64,000 nucleotides of DNA. It comes from Whalleya microplaca (lineage: Eukaryota; Ascomycota; Sordariomycetes; Xylariales; Xylariaceae). Shown here in pieces: positions 1 through 11,957 of this stretch. The stretch spans positions 496,001-560,000 of the forward strand of contig MU385713.1 of the NCBI GenBank assembly GCA_022497155.1, in the 5' to 3' direction. The notes beneath the pieces were generated by a model, which was given only the letters and a program-made list of their open reading frames with translations, did no database searches and was not told the DNA's origin. The first letter of the stretch is position 1, and each line of letters opens with the position of its first letter. A program made the translations under genes and the position numbers.

Positions 1-2658
1 GGACTATTCGGGGTGAAGCTCCAGACGTGCGACTGACGACATTAGACCTCGATCCTGACGTATCACTCGACGACGCGAAGTTGACTAAGACGATTCTGAA
101 AGTTCTCCAAGTGCAAGGGGAGCCTCACAATACCGACCATGAGTTTGCTGAACGAAACGGTGCACTTCACGTCCTGCGCATCGGCCCTGATGAGACGCTC
201 AGCAAAGTTTTGACCCCGGACGTGCCACTGGAGGATAGGTTGACAACGCAGCCCATCAAACAGCCTGGCCGATCGCTAAAGCTCGACCTGAAGAGGACGG
301 GGGATCTAGACAGTTTCTACTTCAAAGATGATGACGACTACTCAACCGCCCTGGGTGATAATGAGATCGAGATTGAAGTCAAGGCAGTCGGTCTTGATTC
401 GTATGACATGGCGGTTGCCGTGGGCCAGCTTTGGGACCCCAATCTCGGTATCGAGTGCAGCGGTGTCGTGACTCGACTTGGAAAGGACGTTACAGATTTC
501 GGTCTAGGAGACCGAGTGATGACCTGCGGACTCGGCTGGTATAAGACTTTCATCAGAAACACGCAAGACATGTTCCAGAAGCTTCCAGAGACAATGACAT
601 TTGAAGAGGGTGCGACCACTATGATATCCTACGGGACAGCAGTCTACAGCATATTCAACGCCGCTCGACTTCAGTCAGGAGAGACTATCTTGATCCATTC
701 GGCTGCAGACTGCCTAGGCCAGACTGCCATCAACGCAGCACAGCATGTCGGTGCCAAAGTTCTTGCGACAGTTTCTTCAGAGACGGAGAAACAATTCCTA
801 GAAGAGAACTACAACATCCCCAAAGACCACATCTTCAGTAATAAAGATGCTGGTTTCGTACAGGGTGTTAAGCGGATAACAAAAGGCCTAGGCGTACAGG
901 TTGTCTTAAACTCATTGACTGGTGAGATGCTGAGGCAGACTTGGCATTGCATAGCACCCTTTGGTCGGTTTATCGAGCTGGGGATGAAAGATATCAGTAA
1001 GTTTCAAAGCCACCCATCTGCTAGTGCCTTCTATTGACTTCAATCACCAGAGAGTAATACGGGGCTGGACATGGTTCCTTTCGCGAGCAATGCGATATTT
1101 GCAGGCGTAAACATATTGACGATGTACCGAACGAATCGTCCACTTTTCAGCAACCTCATGGCCGACGTCTTCCGATATTTCCAAGAAGGGATAATCAAGC
1201 TTGTGAAACCACTCCACCTTTTCAAGTTCTCCGAGATCTCTGAAGCATTCAGGATGTTGCAAGCAAGAAAGCATGGAGGAAAGGTGGTTCTCCAAGTGGA
1301 TGACAACGACAGTGTGCCGGTACGTCCCATATAGCCCCACGGAATTTCTGGTATGGGAATACTAACGAGGAGGATATAGGTCACTCCAGCCAAAAGGGCC
1401 GAACTTTCACTTCGGCCTGATGCGACTTATATCATCCCTGGCGGCACAGGTGGTCTTGGCCGACCTTTGTTGAGGTGGATGGCAAGCAAAGGGGCTCGTA
1501 ACCTGGTCACCACGTCTCGGTCTGGTGCCAAGGATCCCCGAGTGCAGCAGCTTCTTCAAGATCTTTCCAAGCTTGATGTTCGAGCTGAAGCATTTGCCTG
1601 TGACGTCGGTGATGAGGAGCAATGCAAGCAGGTACTCGCCAAGATTCAAGAAGCGGGATTCCCTCCCATACGTGGAACCGTCATCATGGCCATGAATGTG
1701 CAGGTAATATTTCGACGAATCTTTTTCGGTATGGGAAGTGGGCTAACGCTATACGCTAGGACTCTATGTTCGAAACTATGTCGATTGACGCTTACTGGGC
1801 AGCACTGAGGCCTAAGTATAGAGTGACGACGAATATGCACCGCATGTTGCCTACGGACCTCGACTTTTTCATATGCATGTCTTCGGCAGCGGGTGAGATC
1901 GGTTCCATAGCGCAGAGCAACTACAATGCCGGTAAGTCTACCATCATTACACCATGACACAGGTGATACTAATGACAACAAAAGGCAATACTTACCAGGA
2001 TGCTGTCATGCACCACCGCCGGGCCCAAGGCTTGAAGGCAACTAGCATCAACCTCGGCTGGATGGGTGAAATCGGATTCGTATCTGAACAGGGCAAGGTG
2101 CCAGAAATTGTTCGTGCTGGCGCGCCTCAACTTAATGCGGCACAGTTCCTTTCAATTGTAGAGGCTGCCATGGCCGACCAGGTTGACACACAACCAATCC
2201 TTGGTCTTGCCAGCGGTGGCCTAGTCAGGGCAAATGGCTTTGACGACCCCTATTGGTTCTCGGATGCACGCTTTGGACCCTTAAGTGTGTATGACACACA
2301 GCATGCTGGGTCTCAAACTCGTGGACCAAGCAGCGTCACTGCTGACATGGCCACTGTGTTGGGATCCGCAAAGACCATGGACGACGCGAAGAGCTCTGTA
2401 TGCACAGCCTTGATGGCTAAGCTTGCTAAGGGCTTGATGATGGAGCTCGAAGATCTGGATAGCAGCAGGCCGATCAATACCTACGGGGTTGATAGTTTGG
2501 TCGCTGTAGACCTTCGTGCCTGGGCTCTCAAAGAGTTGCAGGCAATTGTGCATGTCTCCGAAATCCTGCGCAGCGTCCCTATGATGGAGTTGGCCGGTTC
2601 CATTGCTGCCAAGTCGAAGTTCCTACCATCCTCTCTTCAAAGCGAGACTTCTGCATGA
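1..2658 (+). CDS. Highly reducing polyketide synthase, C-terminal part (ER-KR-ACP); 5' end outside window
   Basis: The frame is open from base 3, so the gene began upstream. Exons read 3-996, 1051-1319, 1380-1703, 1760-1931 and 1985-2658; all four introns are 53-60 nt with GT-AG ends and in-phase joins. Domains in order: an enoylreductase (a quinone-oxidoreductase-like fold from about base 330, with the cofactor loop H-S-A-A-D-C-L-G-Q near 700); a ketoreductase (P-G-G-T-G-G-L-G near 1437, then the Ser/Tyr active-site stretch M-S-S-A-A-G and Q-S-N-Y-N near 1877-1928); and a final acyl carrier protein with the phosphopantetheine Ser in Y-G-V-D-S-L near 2482. No thioesterase follows, as is usual for highly reducing fungal PKSs. 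The enzyme would build a reduced polyketide chain. The ER loop lacks the common G-G-V-G, so ER activity is uncertain. No other polyketide tailoring gene is evident in this window. Confidence 0.9.
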
Positions 2659-2933
2659 TAGACATAGATCAAATTTTCTCATTGATACCTAAACATCAAG
2701 ATGGTAAACATTGGAATAGAAAGGAGCATTCACTAGATATTTTGGATAGTATACGTAGATATGAGTTTAATGAATAATGAGATGATTTAAGAACCGAGAG
2801 TCATTAAACAACACTTACCCAGTTATTACTTTGAAAACCACTGTCCCGAGGTCGAGCAAACCAAACATGCTTTCCCCTCTAACTAGAAATTCTAGTTCGT
2901 CGCTGGGATGAGTGTAAGAGGAGGCCACTATTA

Positions 2934-3821
2934 TCACAGCTGAGATAGTATGGCAGCGACTTCTTCGGCGTTGACATAATCCGATCCTGCGGCAGAAAGA
3001 CATGCTGAATGAACGTGATTCGCATACGTCTTCTCCTTAAGTTGTAGTCTCTGGATTAATTCGCCAACATTGCCCCTTCGCACCCCACCGCCAACAATGA
3101 TCTCGATCCCAAGACCCTCTGCTCTAACAATGACCTCCTCTAACCTGTCTATGTTTTGTATAGCCTTGCCGAGTCCGCCGGACGTGAGTATAGCATCGAA
3201 GCCGCAGGTTGCTAAATCATCAAGTCCTATACTCCAAGATTGACGCTCGTTGGGGTCATGTCCCTCCTCAATGCAGCTAACAATCTCATCAAATGCGCGA
3301 TGGAAGACGGCTTTGAGTGGACGAGCTGCTTGAACAAGGCGCATGCACCTCTCCTTGTCTACCATGCATCTCGGTGAGTAAAGGTCTGCAGCCCGACTAG
3401 ATTGGGGGAAGATAGGATCCCCTTTACGCGAGTCCTGTGCTTGTGACACATCTCTCCTGCTTTGATCCTCTTTCAAAATCCCAAACACAAAACCATCACC
3501 TCGTACCTCATCTAATAATCCTGTCTCTTTAAATCTCTGAATAGCAGTTGTCATCTGCTCAAATTCCTCATCTGAGTACATAAAATCGCGTCCTGCTGAC
3601 CTAGGCGGCGGCCCTCGCGGTCTAATCATGATGCGCACAGGGACATCGAGATGTGCTACGCGCTCAAGATCCTCGATGGAAGGTGTCAAGCCACCATCTG
3701 GATACGAGCCAGCAGCGTTAAGTTCGATACGAGATGCCCCGAGTTGCACTGCACTGGATGCGGCCCTTGCGCCGAAAACGGGGATTTCAAGGCCGGTAGC
3801 CATCATTCCTGCTGAAACCAA
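2934..3821 (-). CDS. cutC: CutC-family copper homeostasis protein
   Basis: An intronless 295-codon frame. It shows the CutC TIM-barrel features: an early I-E-L-N-A-A-G-S-Y-P-D-G-G-L-T-P-S segment (residues about 32-48), V-P-V-R-I-M-I-R-P-R-G (about 60-70), the K-A-V-F-H-R-A-F-D strand, and the I-L-T-S-G-G and I-I-V-G-G-G-V-R strands near the C-terminus. The family is linked to copper handling, although its biochemical activity is poorly defined. The protein is about 40 residues longer than bacterial CutC, mostly from a polar insertion around residues 115-155. The true start may be one of the Met residues at position 6 or 7, which better fits the barrel. The preceding PKS gene ends 275 bp away and converges on it. 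Function is by family only. Confidence 0.88.
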   Translation of the reverse strand: MVSAGMMATGLEIPVFGARAASSAVQLGASRIELNAAGSYPDGGLTPSIEDLERVAHLDVPVRIMIRPRGPPPRSAGRDFMYSDEEFEQMTTAIQRFKETGLLDEVRGDGFVFGILKEDQSRRDVSQAQDSRKGDPIFPQSSRAADLYSPRCMVDKERCMRLVQAARPLKAVFHRAFDEIVSCIEEGHDPNERQSWSIGLDDLATCGFDAILTSGGLGKAIQNIDRLEEVIVRAEGLGIEIIVGGGVRRGNVGELIQRLQLKEKTYANHVHSACLSAAGSDYVNAEEVAAILSQL

Positions 3822-4437
3822 GAGATTGTATTCACTTCGAGTATTTCCGTTTCTTCATTCAATAAGATGAACACAATCTACAAGCTAGAAAGCATCATGT
3901 TATGATGTTTTGAGTGTTAATCACAAGGCGGAAAAGTGGCGGAAGTGGGTGCGAGATTTAGTCTAAAGGCCGTGCGCAACGCTCCACTTTGATTGGACGG
4001 GAAGGACTGCCTGTCGTAAATAAGAAAACAACACCTTAACTGAACCGCATCAACATCGACCTACAGAATATTAGTAACTATTACTGTCTCCTTCAGACAA
4101 CCATGACAAAGGGCACTTAAGCATACTGGTAACGTCAAGTCACTTCAGTATCTAGTCACAGAAGGTAGGGCATCCGGTATAAATCTGATAAGATATCAAG
4201 GTTCAATTTACTACGTGTCATCCCATGATAATGGGTTGCCAGCATAGACTCAATCGAACTATGATTCAAAGCACCGCAGAAAACATTAATCAATATCTTG
4301 CGGGAACCATAAAGAACCGCATCCCAGAACGCCATGTCAATGACTTCCTCCCGAGGCCAGCAATTAGTATTGGCTCCATCCTCCTCCCAAATCTACACGC
4401 CTTTATCCGGAATTGTGATTAGATAGCAACAACCATC
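3822..4437. other. Intergenic region upstream of the CutC-like gene
   Basis: A stretch of 616 bp between the start of the CutC-like gene and the 3' end of the Myb-like gene, both on the minus strand. It should hold the CutC promoter. I see no RNA gene or repeat; the short open frame at 4225-4422 has no recognisable features. Confidence 0.5.
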
Positions 4438-5323
4438 CTACGTCTGAGTCTGGCTTGCTACATCCTTGCCCTTGCCCTTATGTACAAGATTGTCCCCATC
4501 CATATACTCGACACCGTACATATCCCCGCCTGCGTCGTATGTTGCATCTGAGTCATTATCTTCAACAAAAAGAGACTCATCTGCATCATCTTGTCTCGTG
4601 GCTGGACTAGGATACGGTGTCTGAGCAGGAATCGGCACAGATGACGGTCCAGCAAGGACCTGCTCTCTTACCTCGGACCGTACATCAGATAGTGGCATGG
4701 GTACATAACCTGACGGGGGGTAGTACATGGAAGGATTGACAGGTGTAGGGCTAGGTGCCGGCATAGTACTATTGCCATGTACAAAGGGTCCGGGATGCAG
4801 TTTCTGACGGCTCATCTCGTAATTTACAGGAGGAGCTTTGGAAGTAAGGGTGCGGACGATCGGCGTGCTAACAGCTCGACGTCTTCCGCGGCGTGAGACT
4901 GAATCAGAATACCGGCTGGACACGGTAGCAGGCTGTCGGTTGGGTCCTAACGGAAGCAATTAGTTGAAAAGTTCAATATCAACGAAGGGCAAGGACAGCT
5001 TACCAAGCTTCTTGAGATACTCGAACACATAAATCGCAGCATTCGGCGATCGCCGTTGGCTCTCAATGTTCTGGAAGTAATGCTCGACTGGAATTTGTTA
5101 ACATGTGTCCATAGATCAAAAGAGGTCAGTCCAACTTACATAGCATGGTTCCGCTATATTCACGGCGAGCGTCTGTTCCCAGGGCTACGAGCATTTCTTT
5201 CGCCAGCTGGTCCCAGGACTTCTCGTATCTGGCAAGATCGGCACCGGCGCGTTTGGCGGACTGCGCGACGGCAACACGCCAGAAGTGCTTCTCCTCACGA
5301 TCGGACCATACCCGTCCTCCCAT
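4438..5323 (-). CDS. Myb/SANT-like DNA-binding domain protein
   Basis: Three exons: 5140-5323, 5004-5087 and 4438-4946, with introns of 52 and 57 nt and consistent phase, giving 258 residues. The N-terminal 90 residues form a Trp-rich three-helix type domain (R-V-W-S-D-R-E-E-K-H-F-W-R-V, then K-S-W-D-Q-L-A-K-E-M, then Y-S-G-T-M-L-F-E-H-Y-F-Q-N-I), a pattern seen in fungal Myb/SANT-like proteins. The remainder is basic, then Pro/Ser-rich and finally acidic, with no fold apparent, suiting a nuclear regulator. The intron join restoring L-F-E-H-Y-F supports the model. Degenerate copies of the first exon occur near 53.3 kb in this window. DNA binding is inferred from the domain type; targets are unknown. 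Confidence 0.68.
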
Positions 5324-7686
5324 TTTGTCCTATTGGATAAGCTAACGGATAGCTAGGGATAAGCGATTAGCTGATGGGTATATGTTGTGTATTTTCCAAG
5401 CTTGGTATATATCAGAATGGCGCAGGTTACAAGCTGGTGCAGGATGGTTCGGAGTGAGGAAGATAGGAAGAGAGTAGAAAGAATTCTGGACGGCGGAGTA
5501 ATATAGGAAATTTATGGGTGAGGAAGTAAATTGATTCTGTGTCATTCCCTGACTTTGCACCGTGCAGCATAGCATGTACCCTCTTTTGGCAAATAATGGT
5601 GAGTACGTGACCTGCAACTGGTGCAATTCAGACGAAGATGATTCAGTGCCATGTCACTCCCAAGGCAGGCAAGAACCGTTGATGCACTTCACAGATAACC
5701 ATTAGAAGGGAGGTCATTGGACCTTGCAAATAGGGCCCCATATTGGCTATCCAAGCCATAGGGCCGTCTGATCTCAACAAGGTACTTACACAGCTTGTTT
5801 TGAACTGTCAAGGTACCTTCAGAGATCATATCAATCCTCATATATTCACGCGTACAGGGCAGTGATAGCATAGAATGGAACTCGTGCCATTCAGGTCAAT
5901 ATACAACGGAGTATCAGCCGTCTGGGCCAACTGGAAGGTGGAGGATATGACTAACCCCTTTCCAGTTCCAAATCCAGCCTTACAATGTAGACAACATTTG
6001 TAAATAAACATGTTCACCATCAGCCGCACTAGCTCTATTGAGCTATATTCCATACTATTTGACCCCTACTTATCCTGCTTGGGCAGTTACTCAACAAAGT
6101 GATAGCCGGTAGATGTGTGCCACAGGACTAGTCAACAGAACCTAACAATAATTACTTTCTGTTGACACAGCTACCTCCTTCCTAAATCTAGAATGATCTA
6201 CAATACAATGGAACAAATACATACACGATCAAGGCAATATCTGTGCTCTGGAAATAGCATACCGCCTCCCTCATTCCGATTCAGTTTGTCTTATGCGTCA
6301 TCGGCTTGCAAGAGTGCCTTAACCAGGTATCCAGTTCCCTGCCTGACAGTTCCTTTTACAGCATCATTATTCACTTGTTCTAAGCTAGCTTTGAGCTGAT
6401 TGTTACCGCCCGGACCTTCTCCCTGTGGCCTTCGTCAGGCCCACCAAGATAGAAGCTGTTCAATGACTTCGGACGAGTTTGCTTCCCGAATCGGAGCTTA
6501 CTTGTCATATTTGGCTGCAGCGGATGGACAACCACTAATGCGTCGTGGTCGGCCTCTTGTCAATTTTCTTGGAATTGCATGTAGTTATCCCTTAATCACC
6601 GTTAACGGCCTTTCCAGATCCATTAGATTCATCACAAGAAAACTACCCAACAAAACGCCATTAGGAGGCACCTACTTGGCGGGAAGCGATGGCCACTGCA
6701 GAAAGAACAAGAAATACTGTGATTAGTCATATTGTGCGATTTCCTGTTGAATCCTTACACTCTATTGTGCATATGTTCTGATAAATGTAGTAGGTAGTAA
6801 CATACCCTGGAATTCATGCGATATCAAATACGTCTGTATGCTCTTGCAGATTATCACCTACAGTTCTCCCATATTGATACAGTACTATTGAAGCCTTTCA
6901 ACGCTACACGTTGGAGATTATATCTTTATGAATCTAGATACAATATGATATAGGTGTAATTAACAGCTCACCTTGACTTGGAACCACTGGGCTCCTTACA
7001 GCGATAGCCCACTTCACATACCTCTTTCTCTCCTTATATGTACGAACTTACGTACCAACAAATTCATCATCACCATCATCAAGTATCTACTCAAGTTATT
7101 TAATAATCACTAGAATTTGGTATCTAAATGCTAAGGCCCTTACATCTGCACGCCACTCTCTTCCTGTCTCACATCATATAATTAATACTTAGCAGGATTT
7201 GCACAATTGATACACTAAATATTGCAACATGTAGGAACGGCAGTATTAAGGCTGGTGAGGCAGCCGCTGCATCTGGGAAGTATGGAAAGAATACAGATCG
7301 CTTTATTTTACGGGCAAGACTCATTGTTTCCTATAAAATGCTTTGCTTCGACCCTTATTGGTGTAATGCCATTCACGATGAAACTGACTCGGCTACAAAG
7401 AGCAATCCATAGGTTGCACAGTTTTGATCACCGATGGTGCTAAACCAGATCAAGACCAAGACAATATCATTGAAACTTGAGATCAGTCATAACATATCAG
7501 GCTTTGACCTCCGTTATTCGACTGCCTATATGAGGCGACGCCGGCAACTAGGGGCAAGAAAAGGGGTTCTATATACTATTACAGTCCTTCACAGACATTG
7601 TCCTCCGCCACAAAGGCAACATCCCGAGACTTATAAAATGGAGTCACGGATGGGTTTATGCTACTTCTAGGCCTGCATGTTTGGAG
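5324..7686. other. 2.4 kb intergenic region, no gene recognised
   Basis: Contains the upstream region of the Myb-like gene and the downstream flank of the Gep4-like gene. Several open frames of 60-110 codons (for example 6400-6726 and 7434-7670, plus strand) lack family motifs or splice-consistent extensions. I saw no tRNA-like or strongly repetitive sequence. Confidence 0.45.
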
Positions 7687-8503
7687 CTACTCAAATGGAC
7701 TCTGGGGATCAGAGGCTTTATATCCACGTGCTGTCAAGAACGGCTCAAGCCGCTGTTCGAGTTTCGAAAACTAGCAAATGTTAGCATGTCGTTCTATATG
7801 GAATGGTATTTTATGTAGGCCACATACGAAGCTCTTATCGTTCAGAGGCTTGACACCATTCTTAACCCAAAGACCCCAGCTGCCCATCATATTGGCCAGC
7901 ATCATATCCGTCATCAGGCGATCACCAATAATGGCGATCTGGCTGGGATGAGTTACTCCAGCCTCCGGATGCGCCTTGAAGTGTGCAAGGATCTCGTCCT
8001 TACAACCGGGCTTCTTCACGCGATGCGCAAGGACCGAGACTCCCGTCGTCGACTCCAAATCCTTTGCGAGCCGCCCATCCCGGTCGTAGCTCGTCGCCCC
8101 GGCAGTATTAGACACAATCAGAAGCCGGTGGCCTGGAAATTCTTTTTGAAGTTGCTTGAATCGCTCCTATAGCCGAGTTAATAGCGATTTTCAGGAACGA
8201 CGGGCAAATTTTGTCGTGGCCGGAAAATCTTAGGTGTGCTCCATCTATGAAGACTCCATCAAATGCCATTTATGTACATACCACATAAGCAGGATATATC
8301 TCATTAGTATCTGGATATGCAAAGCAATCGTCCTTATCAAGGACTATAGCTTTTATATCCACCTTCTTTCCCCGTCCTTCGAAGGCTTTCTCAAGAGGGC
8401 TTGGAAGGTCATTAAAAGTCGAGATTGTGGCATGAGGGAGACATAAAGACGGCTTCGCGATCAGTCTAAAGACATTTACAAACCCCGATAAATTGAGATT
8501 CAT
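7687..8503 (-). CDS. GEP4: Mitochondrial phosphatidylglycerophosphate phosphatase (Gep4-like)
   Basis: Three exons: 8282-8503, 7828-8166 and 7687-7770, with introns of 115 and 57 nt all in phase 0, giving 214 residues. The HAD-type nucleophile motif is I-V-L-D-K-D-D-C (Asp56 and Asp58), followed by L-L-I-V-S-N-T-A-G, K-K-P-G-C and the late I-A-I-I-G-D-R-L-M-T-D-M-M motif. This set and the length match the Gep4/PGP-phosphatase family, which dephosphorylates phosphatidylglycerophosphate in mitochondria on the cardiolipin pathway. The N-terminus (V-F-R-L-I-A-K-P-S-L) is compatible with matrix targeting. The gene is divergent from ORC2 across a 421 bp shared upstream region. Confidence 0.88.
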
Positions 8504-8924
8504 GATACTGGCGTTTGGAGCGATGCCCCTTTCATATCATGTGGTTGATTCACATGCTTTTGAGGATGAGACAGAGAATGCTGAACTGGAAAGCGGATAA
8601 AGTCCTGTGAAATGGAGCGAACACACTGTCGTTACAGGCGGGTCTAGCCGGACCTGGCGCTGTGATTCTAGCAGGATCCCCTAACGGGCCTCGCTACAAC
8701 TTCTATCGATATCCCTGCAGGATGTGGCTCCGATAACCCACCCTTGCGGCAAGCCCCTGTAAGGAGGAGAGAGCGGCTAATTGCATGAGAAGCTCCACCC
8801 AGCATTTGACGCGACAGTTCGCGATGCAAGGACAACCCGACCACCCTACGCATTGTAGCTCTTTCAAAATCGATATACAATGTCCATGTCCATGTCCATT
8901 ATGCACGCTTCTCGATAACCCATC
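8504..8924. promoter_or_regulatory. Shared divergent promoter of the Gep4-like gene and ORC2
   Basis: A 421 bp region between two divergent starts. An ACGCGA element at 8809-8814, about 110 bp upstream of the ORC2 start, resembles the MCB/SCB sites used by the G1/S regulators of fungi. Its function is inferred from the neighbour being a replication gene; a single site could be chance. Confidence 0.45.
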
Positions 8925-10715
8925 ATGGTTCGCACAAAGAGATCACAGCCCAAGGCTGTTCAAGCGGAAGCTAGCCCTAGGAGCTCCCCACGAAAGCGAG
9001 CCCTCGACCACGATGAAGAATCAACCCAAAGCACCCCATCGAAGCGGCGGAGCAACCGTCCAGGAGCCGGGTCGCGTGTAAATCGACTTGCAAATGGCCA
9101 CCATTCCGAATACGACTTTCCCTCGGACGAAGATCACAGCTTGGCAAATGCAGCTGTCAAAGAAACACCGAGCGGAAGGAAGAAGCACTCAGCCGTGACA
9201 ACACCCAAGACGAATGGCGAAGCCGCGACTCCCCGAGGCCGCAGGACTAAGGGCAACGGTACAGTGACGCCGTCCAAGACCAATGGCACCGCCAACGCGG
9301 AGACGCCGATGTGGCGGCGGAACGACCGCTCAGCAAGGAAGAAGAGCGCCAGAGCTCTGATAGAGAAGGTCGTGGCCGGGGAGGACAGCGACGAAGATGC
9401 CGACGAGGATCTAGAAAGAGAGATCTACGAATCCAGCGAAGAAGACGAGGAGGAGACTGGAGAGGAAACACGGCAGGACGTCGAGGACACCGAGAATGTT
9501 CCCGATGAAGCCGCCACCCCGTCCAAAAGGCCTCGCGGTCGACCGAGAACAAACAAAGTCGCGAAACGAGCACGAAAGAAATCGCCGACTCCGCCTCGAG
9601 ACCTCCCTCCGCACGAGCTGTATTTTGCACAGAACAGACCGGGGGCGTCGAAGACGTCGAATAATAGCCTCTCATCGCTAAAACTTCTTACTCACGACGA
9701 GTATTTCGCAATACTACATGACTACAAAGACCCGCACGCCGAGGACGTCGAGTTTCTGCAGTCTATACACGTCGAATCGTTCCCACAGTGGACATTCGAG
9801 CTCTCCCAGGGGTTCAGCGCGTGCTTATACGGGTACGGCTCGAAGAGAGCCCTACTTCACAAGTTCGCAAAACATATATACAACAGGTCACCCGACCACA
9901 GCGCCAACAAAATCGTGGTTATCAACGGGTACGTGCGGACGAGTTCCGTACGCGAGCTTCTAGGCACAGTAGCGAGCGCAGTCAGCACCTCGCACAAGCT
10001 CCCAGCGGGCAATCCCTCCGCCATGCTAGATAGCGTGAAGACACTCCTCTCAGCCCACGAGGTGACAATCACAATCATACTGAACTCAATCGACGCGGCG
10101 CCCCTGCGGCGTCCCGGGATCCAGCCGATCCTAGCGCAACTAGCAGCGCACCCGCACATCCAGCTGATCTGCTCGGCCGACACGCCGGACTTCCCCCTAC
10201 TATGGGACAGCAGCCTGCGGTCGTCGTTCAACTTCGTGTTCCACGACTGCACGACGTTCGCGGCGTTCGCGGGCGAGCTCGAGGCCGTCGACGACGTGCA
10301 CGAGCTGCTGGGCCGCAAGGCGCGGCGCGTCGGCGGCAAGGAGGGCGTCGCGTACGTGCTGCGCAGCTTGCCCGAGAACGCCAAGAACCTGTTCCGCCTG
10401 CTCGTCGGCGAGGTCCTCGCTGCTGTGGACGACGGGGGCGTGGCTGATGAGGGGGAGAGCCCGGGCGTGGAGTATAGGATGCTGTATAATAAGGCCGTTG
10501 AGGAGTTCATATGCAGCTCGGAGATGGCTTTCCGGACGCTGCTGAAAGAGTACGTCTATCATAGTACTACCGTTATATGCGTAATGCTAACAGTCACTAG
10601 ATTCCACGACCACCAGATTATCACGAGCCGCAAGGATGTCCTAGGTACCGAGTTGTTAAGTCTGCCCTTCCAGAAAGAAGAGCTGGAGGGCATATTGGAG
10701 GACCTAATGTCATAA
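8925..10715 (+). CDS. ORC2: Origin recognition complex subunit 2
   Basis: Exons 8925-10549 and 10601-10715. The 51 nt intron contains GCTAAC and has no in-frame stop, so the unspliced frame also stays open; splicing gives L-L-K-E-F-H-D-H-Q-I-I-T-S, the conserved ORC2 sequence, and 579 residues. The N-terminal 200 residues are charged and disordered with Lys/Arg-Thr-Pro patches and long acidic runs, plus an AT-hook-like K-R-P-R-G-R-P-R near residue 202. The ORC2 core begins near residue 250 (L-T-H-D-E-Y-F) and includes the degenerate nucleotide loop G-Y-G-S-K-R-A-L-L. The product is a nuclear subunit of ORC that marks replication origins. The 3' end converges with the GFA gene, with about 100 bp between stops. 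Confidence 0.93.
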   Translation: MVRTKRSQPKAVQAEASPRSSPRKRALDHDEESTQSTPSKRRSNRPGAGSRVNRLANGHHSEYDFPSDEDHSLANAAVKETPSGRKKHSAVTTPKTNGEAATPRGRRTKGNGTVTPSKTNGTANAETPMWRRNDRSARKKSARALIEKVVAGEDSDEDADEDLEREIYESSEEDEEETGEETRQDVEDTENVPDEAATPSKRPRGRPRTNKVAKRARKKSPTPPRDLPPHELYFAQNRPGASKTSNNSLSSLKLLTHDEYFAILHDYKDPHAEDVEFLQSIHVESFPQWTFELSQGFSACLYGYGSKRALLHKFAKHIYNRSPDHSANKIVVINGYVRTSSVRELLGTVASAVSTSHKLPAGNPSAMLDSVKTLLSAHEVTITIILNSIDAAPLRRPGIQPILAQLAAHPHIQLICSADTPDFPLLWDSSLRSSFNFVFHDCTTFAAFAGELEAVDDVHELLGRKARRVGGKEGVAYVLRSLPENAKNLFRLLVGEVLAAVDDGGVADEGESPGVEYRMLYNKAVEEFICSSEMAFRTLLKEYVYHSTTVICVMLTVTRFHDHQIITSRKDVLGTELLSLPFQKEELEGILEDLMS

Positions 10716-10819
10716 AACGCATGTATATATATATATCACAAAATCATCACAATCATGAGCGCACGGGATAGACAGACAGGACTTAGATGCATCATAGATT
10801 AGCCAGGCAAGATACCCGT

Positions 10820-11957
10820 TCATTCTCCATCGCATTCCTCGTTTCTAGCCTCGCCTACAACAGTGTGGTCCGTAGACTCGCGCTCTATCTCCTTCATCAG
10901 CTCGCTCTGCCCGTCCAGCCTCGACCACTTGGGCTTGCCGTCGTGCATGTCGACGACGCGCTGGCTGTAGAAGATGTGGCACCTAAATCCCCCCTCAATG
11001 TTAGCGAACCGCCACCACCACCACTACCGCCTCCACACAGGTGCATGCAGGCCGGGGGATCTAAGTAAATTTGACCTACTGCGGATCGAAGTGCTTCTTG
11101 TCCTCGGCGTCGCGGAACTTGATGATGCCGGGGAACATCAGCACCATGCGCCGCCCCTCGTCCATGATCGGCGAGTGGCAGTACGCGCAGCTGACCTTGC
11201 ACGGCAGCCGGTGGTGCGTCTGCCGGTCGCCCGAGTTGTAGAAGGCTAGGCCTTCGCACCCCTTCTCGAAGTGCAGGTCCCCCTTTTCGAAGATGGCGGC
11301 CCATTGAAAGGGTGCCCCTATGTGGTGCTGTTAGCTTTGCTTTGCTTCACTTTGGAGCCTGTCTCCATTTCATCCATTTTCTCGTCTCATCTCGTTTTAT
11401 TTCAACTCAGCTCAGCGCAGGTTCAGACACAATATCATATATGTAATACATGCATGCATGCGTCTGTGAGATGTAATGTGTGAGTGAGACGTAAGGAACC
11501 TACCGTGAAGCGCCTGGCAGTCGATGCAATGGCAGAACTTGCTCGCCAGCGGCTTCTCGCGGCTCAGCCAGTATTTGATGCGGCCGCAGTGACAATGTGC
11601 CGTCCACCGTTTGGTGAACTGCTCGTTGGCGGGCGACGTGCGGTACGGCGACTTGTTCTTCCACTCCTCGTTCTCCGGCGGCGACATTTCCCCCATCGTC
11701 CCTCGTGATCGTAGACTCGTCGAGTGAAAGGACCTTGTTGCTGCTGCTGCTGCTGCTGCTGCTCCTGTTACTACCGTGGCCACCCCTTTAAGATGCGAAG
11801 GCGGCTTCTTCCAACGGGATTGAGCTGGAAATGGTGATGGGAAGGGAAATGGGGTGGACGAATGGTTATGACGTTGGAGATTGGATTGTAAGGATTTAAT
11901 TGGCGGTGCTCGAGGTTTGAACATGCTCTTACAAAGGGTTTTGCAAGGGAGAAACAA
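10820..11957 (-). CDS. GFA/CENP-V-type zinc-binding protein
   Basis: Exons 11504-11957, 11080-11317 and 10820-10982, with introns of 186 and 97 nt, giving 284 residues. The zinc ligands of the Mss4-like GFA fold are visible: C-H-C-G at residues 122-125, C-H-C-x-x-C at 142-147, and a later C-x-x-x-C-x-x-C in K-V-S-C-A-Y-C-H-S-P. The family includes glutathione-dependent formaldehyde-activating enzyme and CENP-V; the substrate cannot be told from sequence. The N-terminal 85 residues are Ser/Pro/basic with a poly-Ala run coded by a GCT-type microsatellite, looking like a mitochondrial presequence. Met88 (base 11696) could start a cytosolic form lacking it. Confidence 0.8.
11738..11763 (+). repeat. 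Trinucleotide microsatellite inside a coding exon
   Basis: A run of CTG/GCT triplets, coding on the minus strand for the poly-Ala stretch in the N-terminal region of the GFA-type protein. Length variation would alter the presequence but not the reading frame. Confidence 0.9.

Noticed and set aside
9247..9675. 142-codon antisense frame inside ORC2
   Set aside because: It is the mirror of the acidic and basic low-complexity region of ORC2 and has no features of its own.
10897..11304. 135-codon minus frame overlapping the GFA exons
   Set aside because: Alternative frame of a GC-rich coding exon; the zinc-ligand frame with splice sites is the real one.
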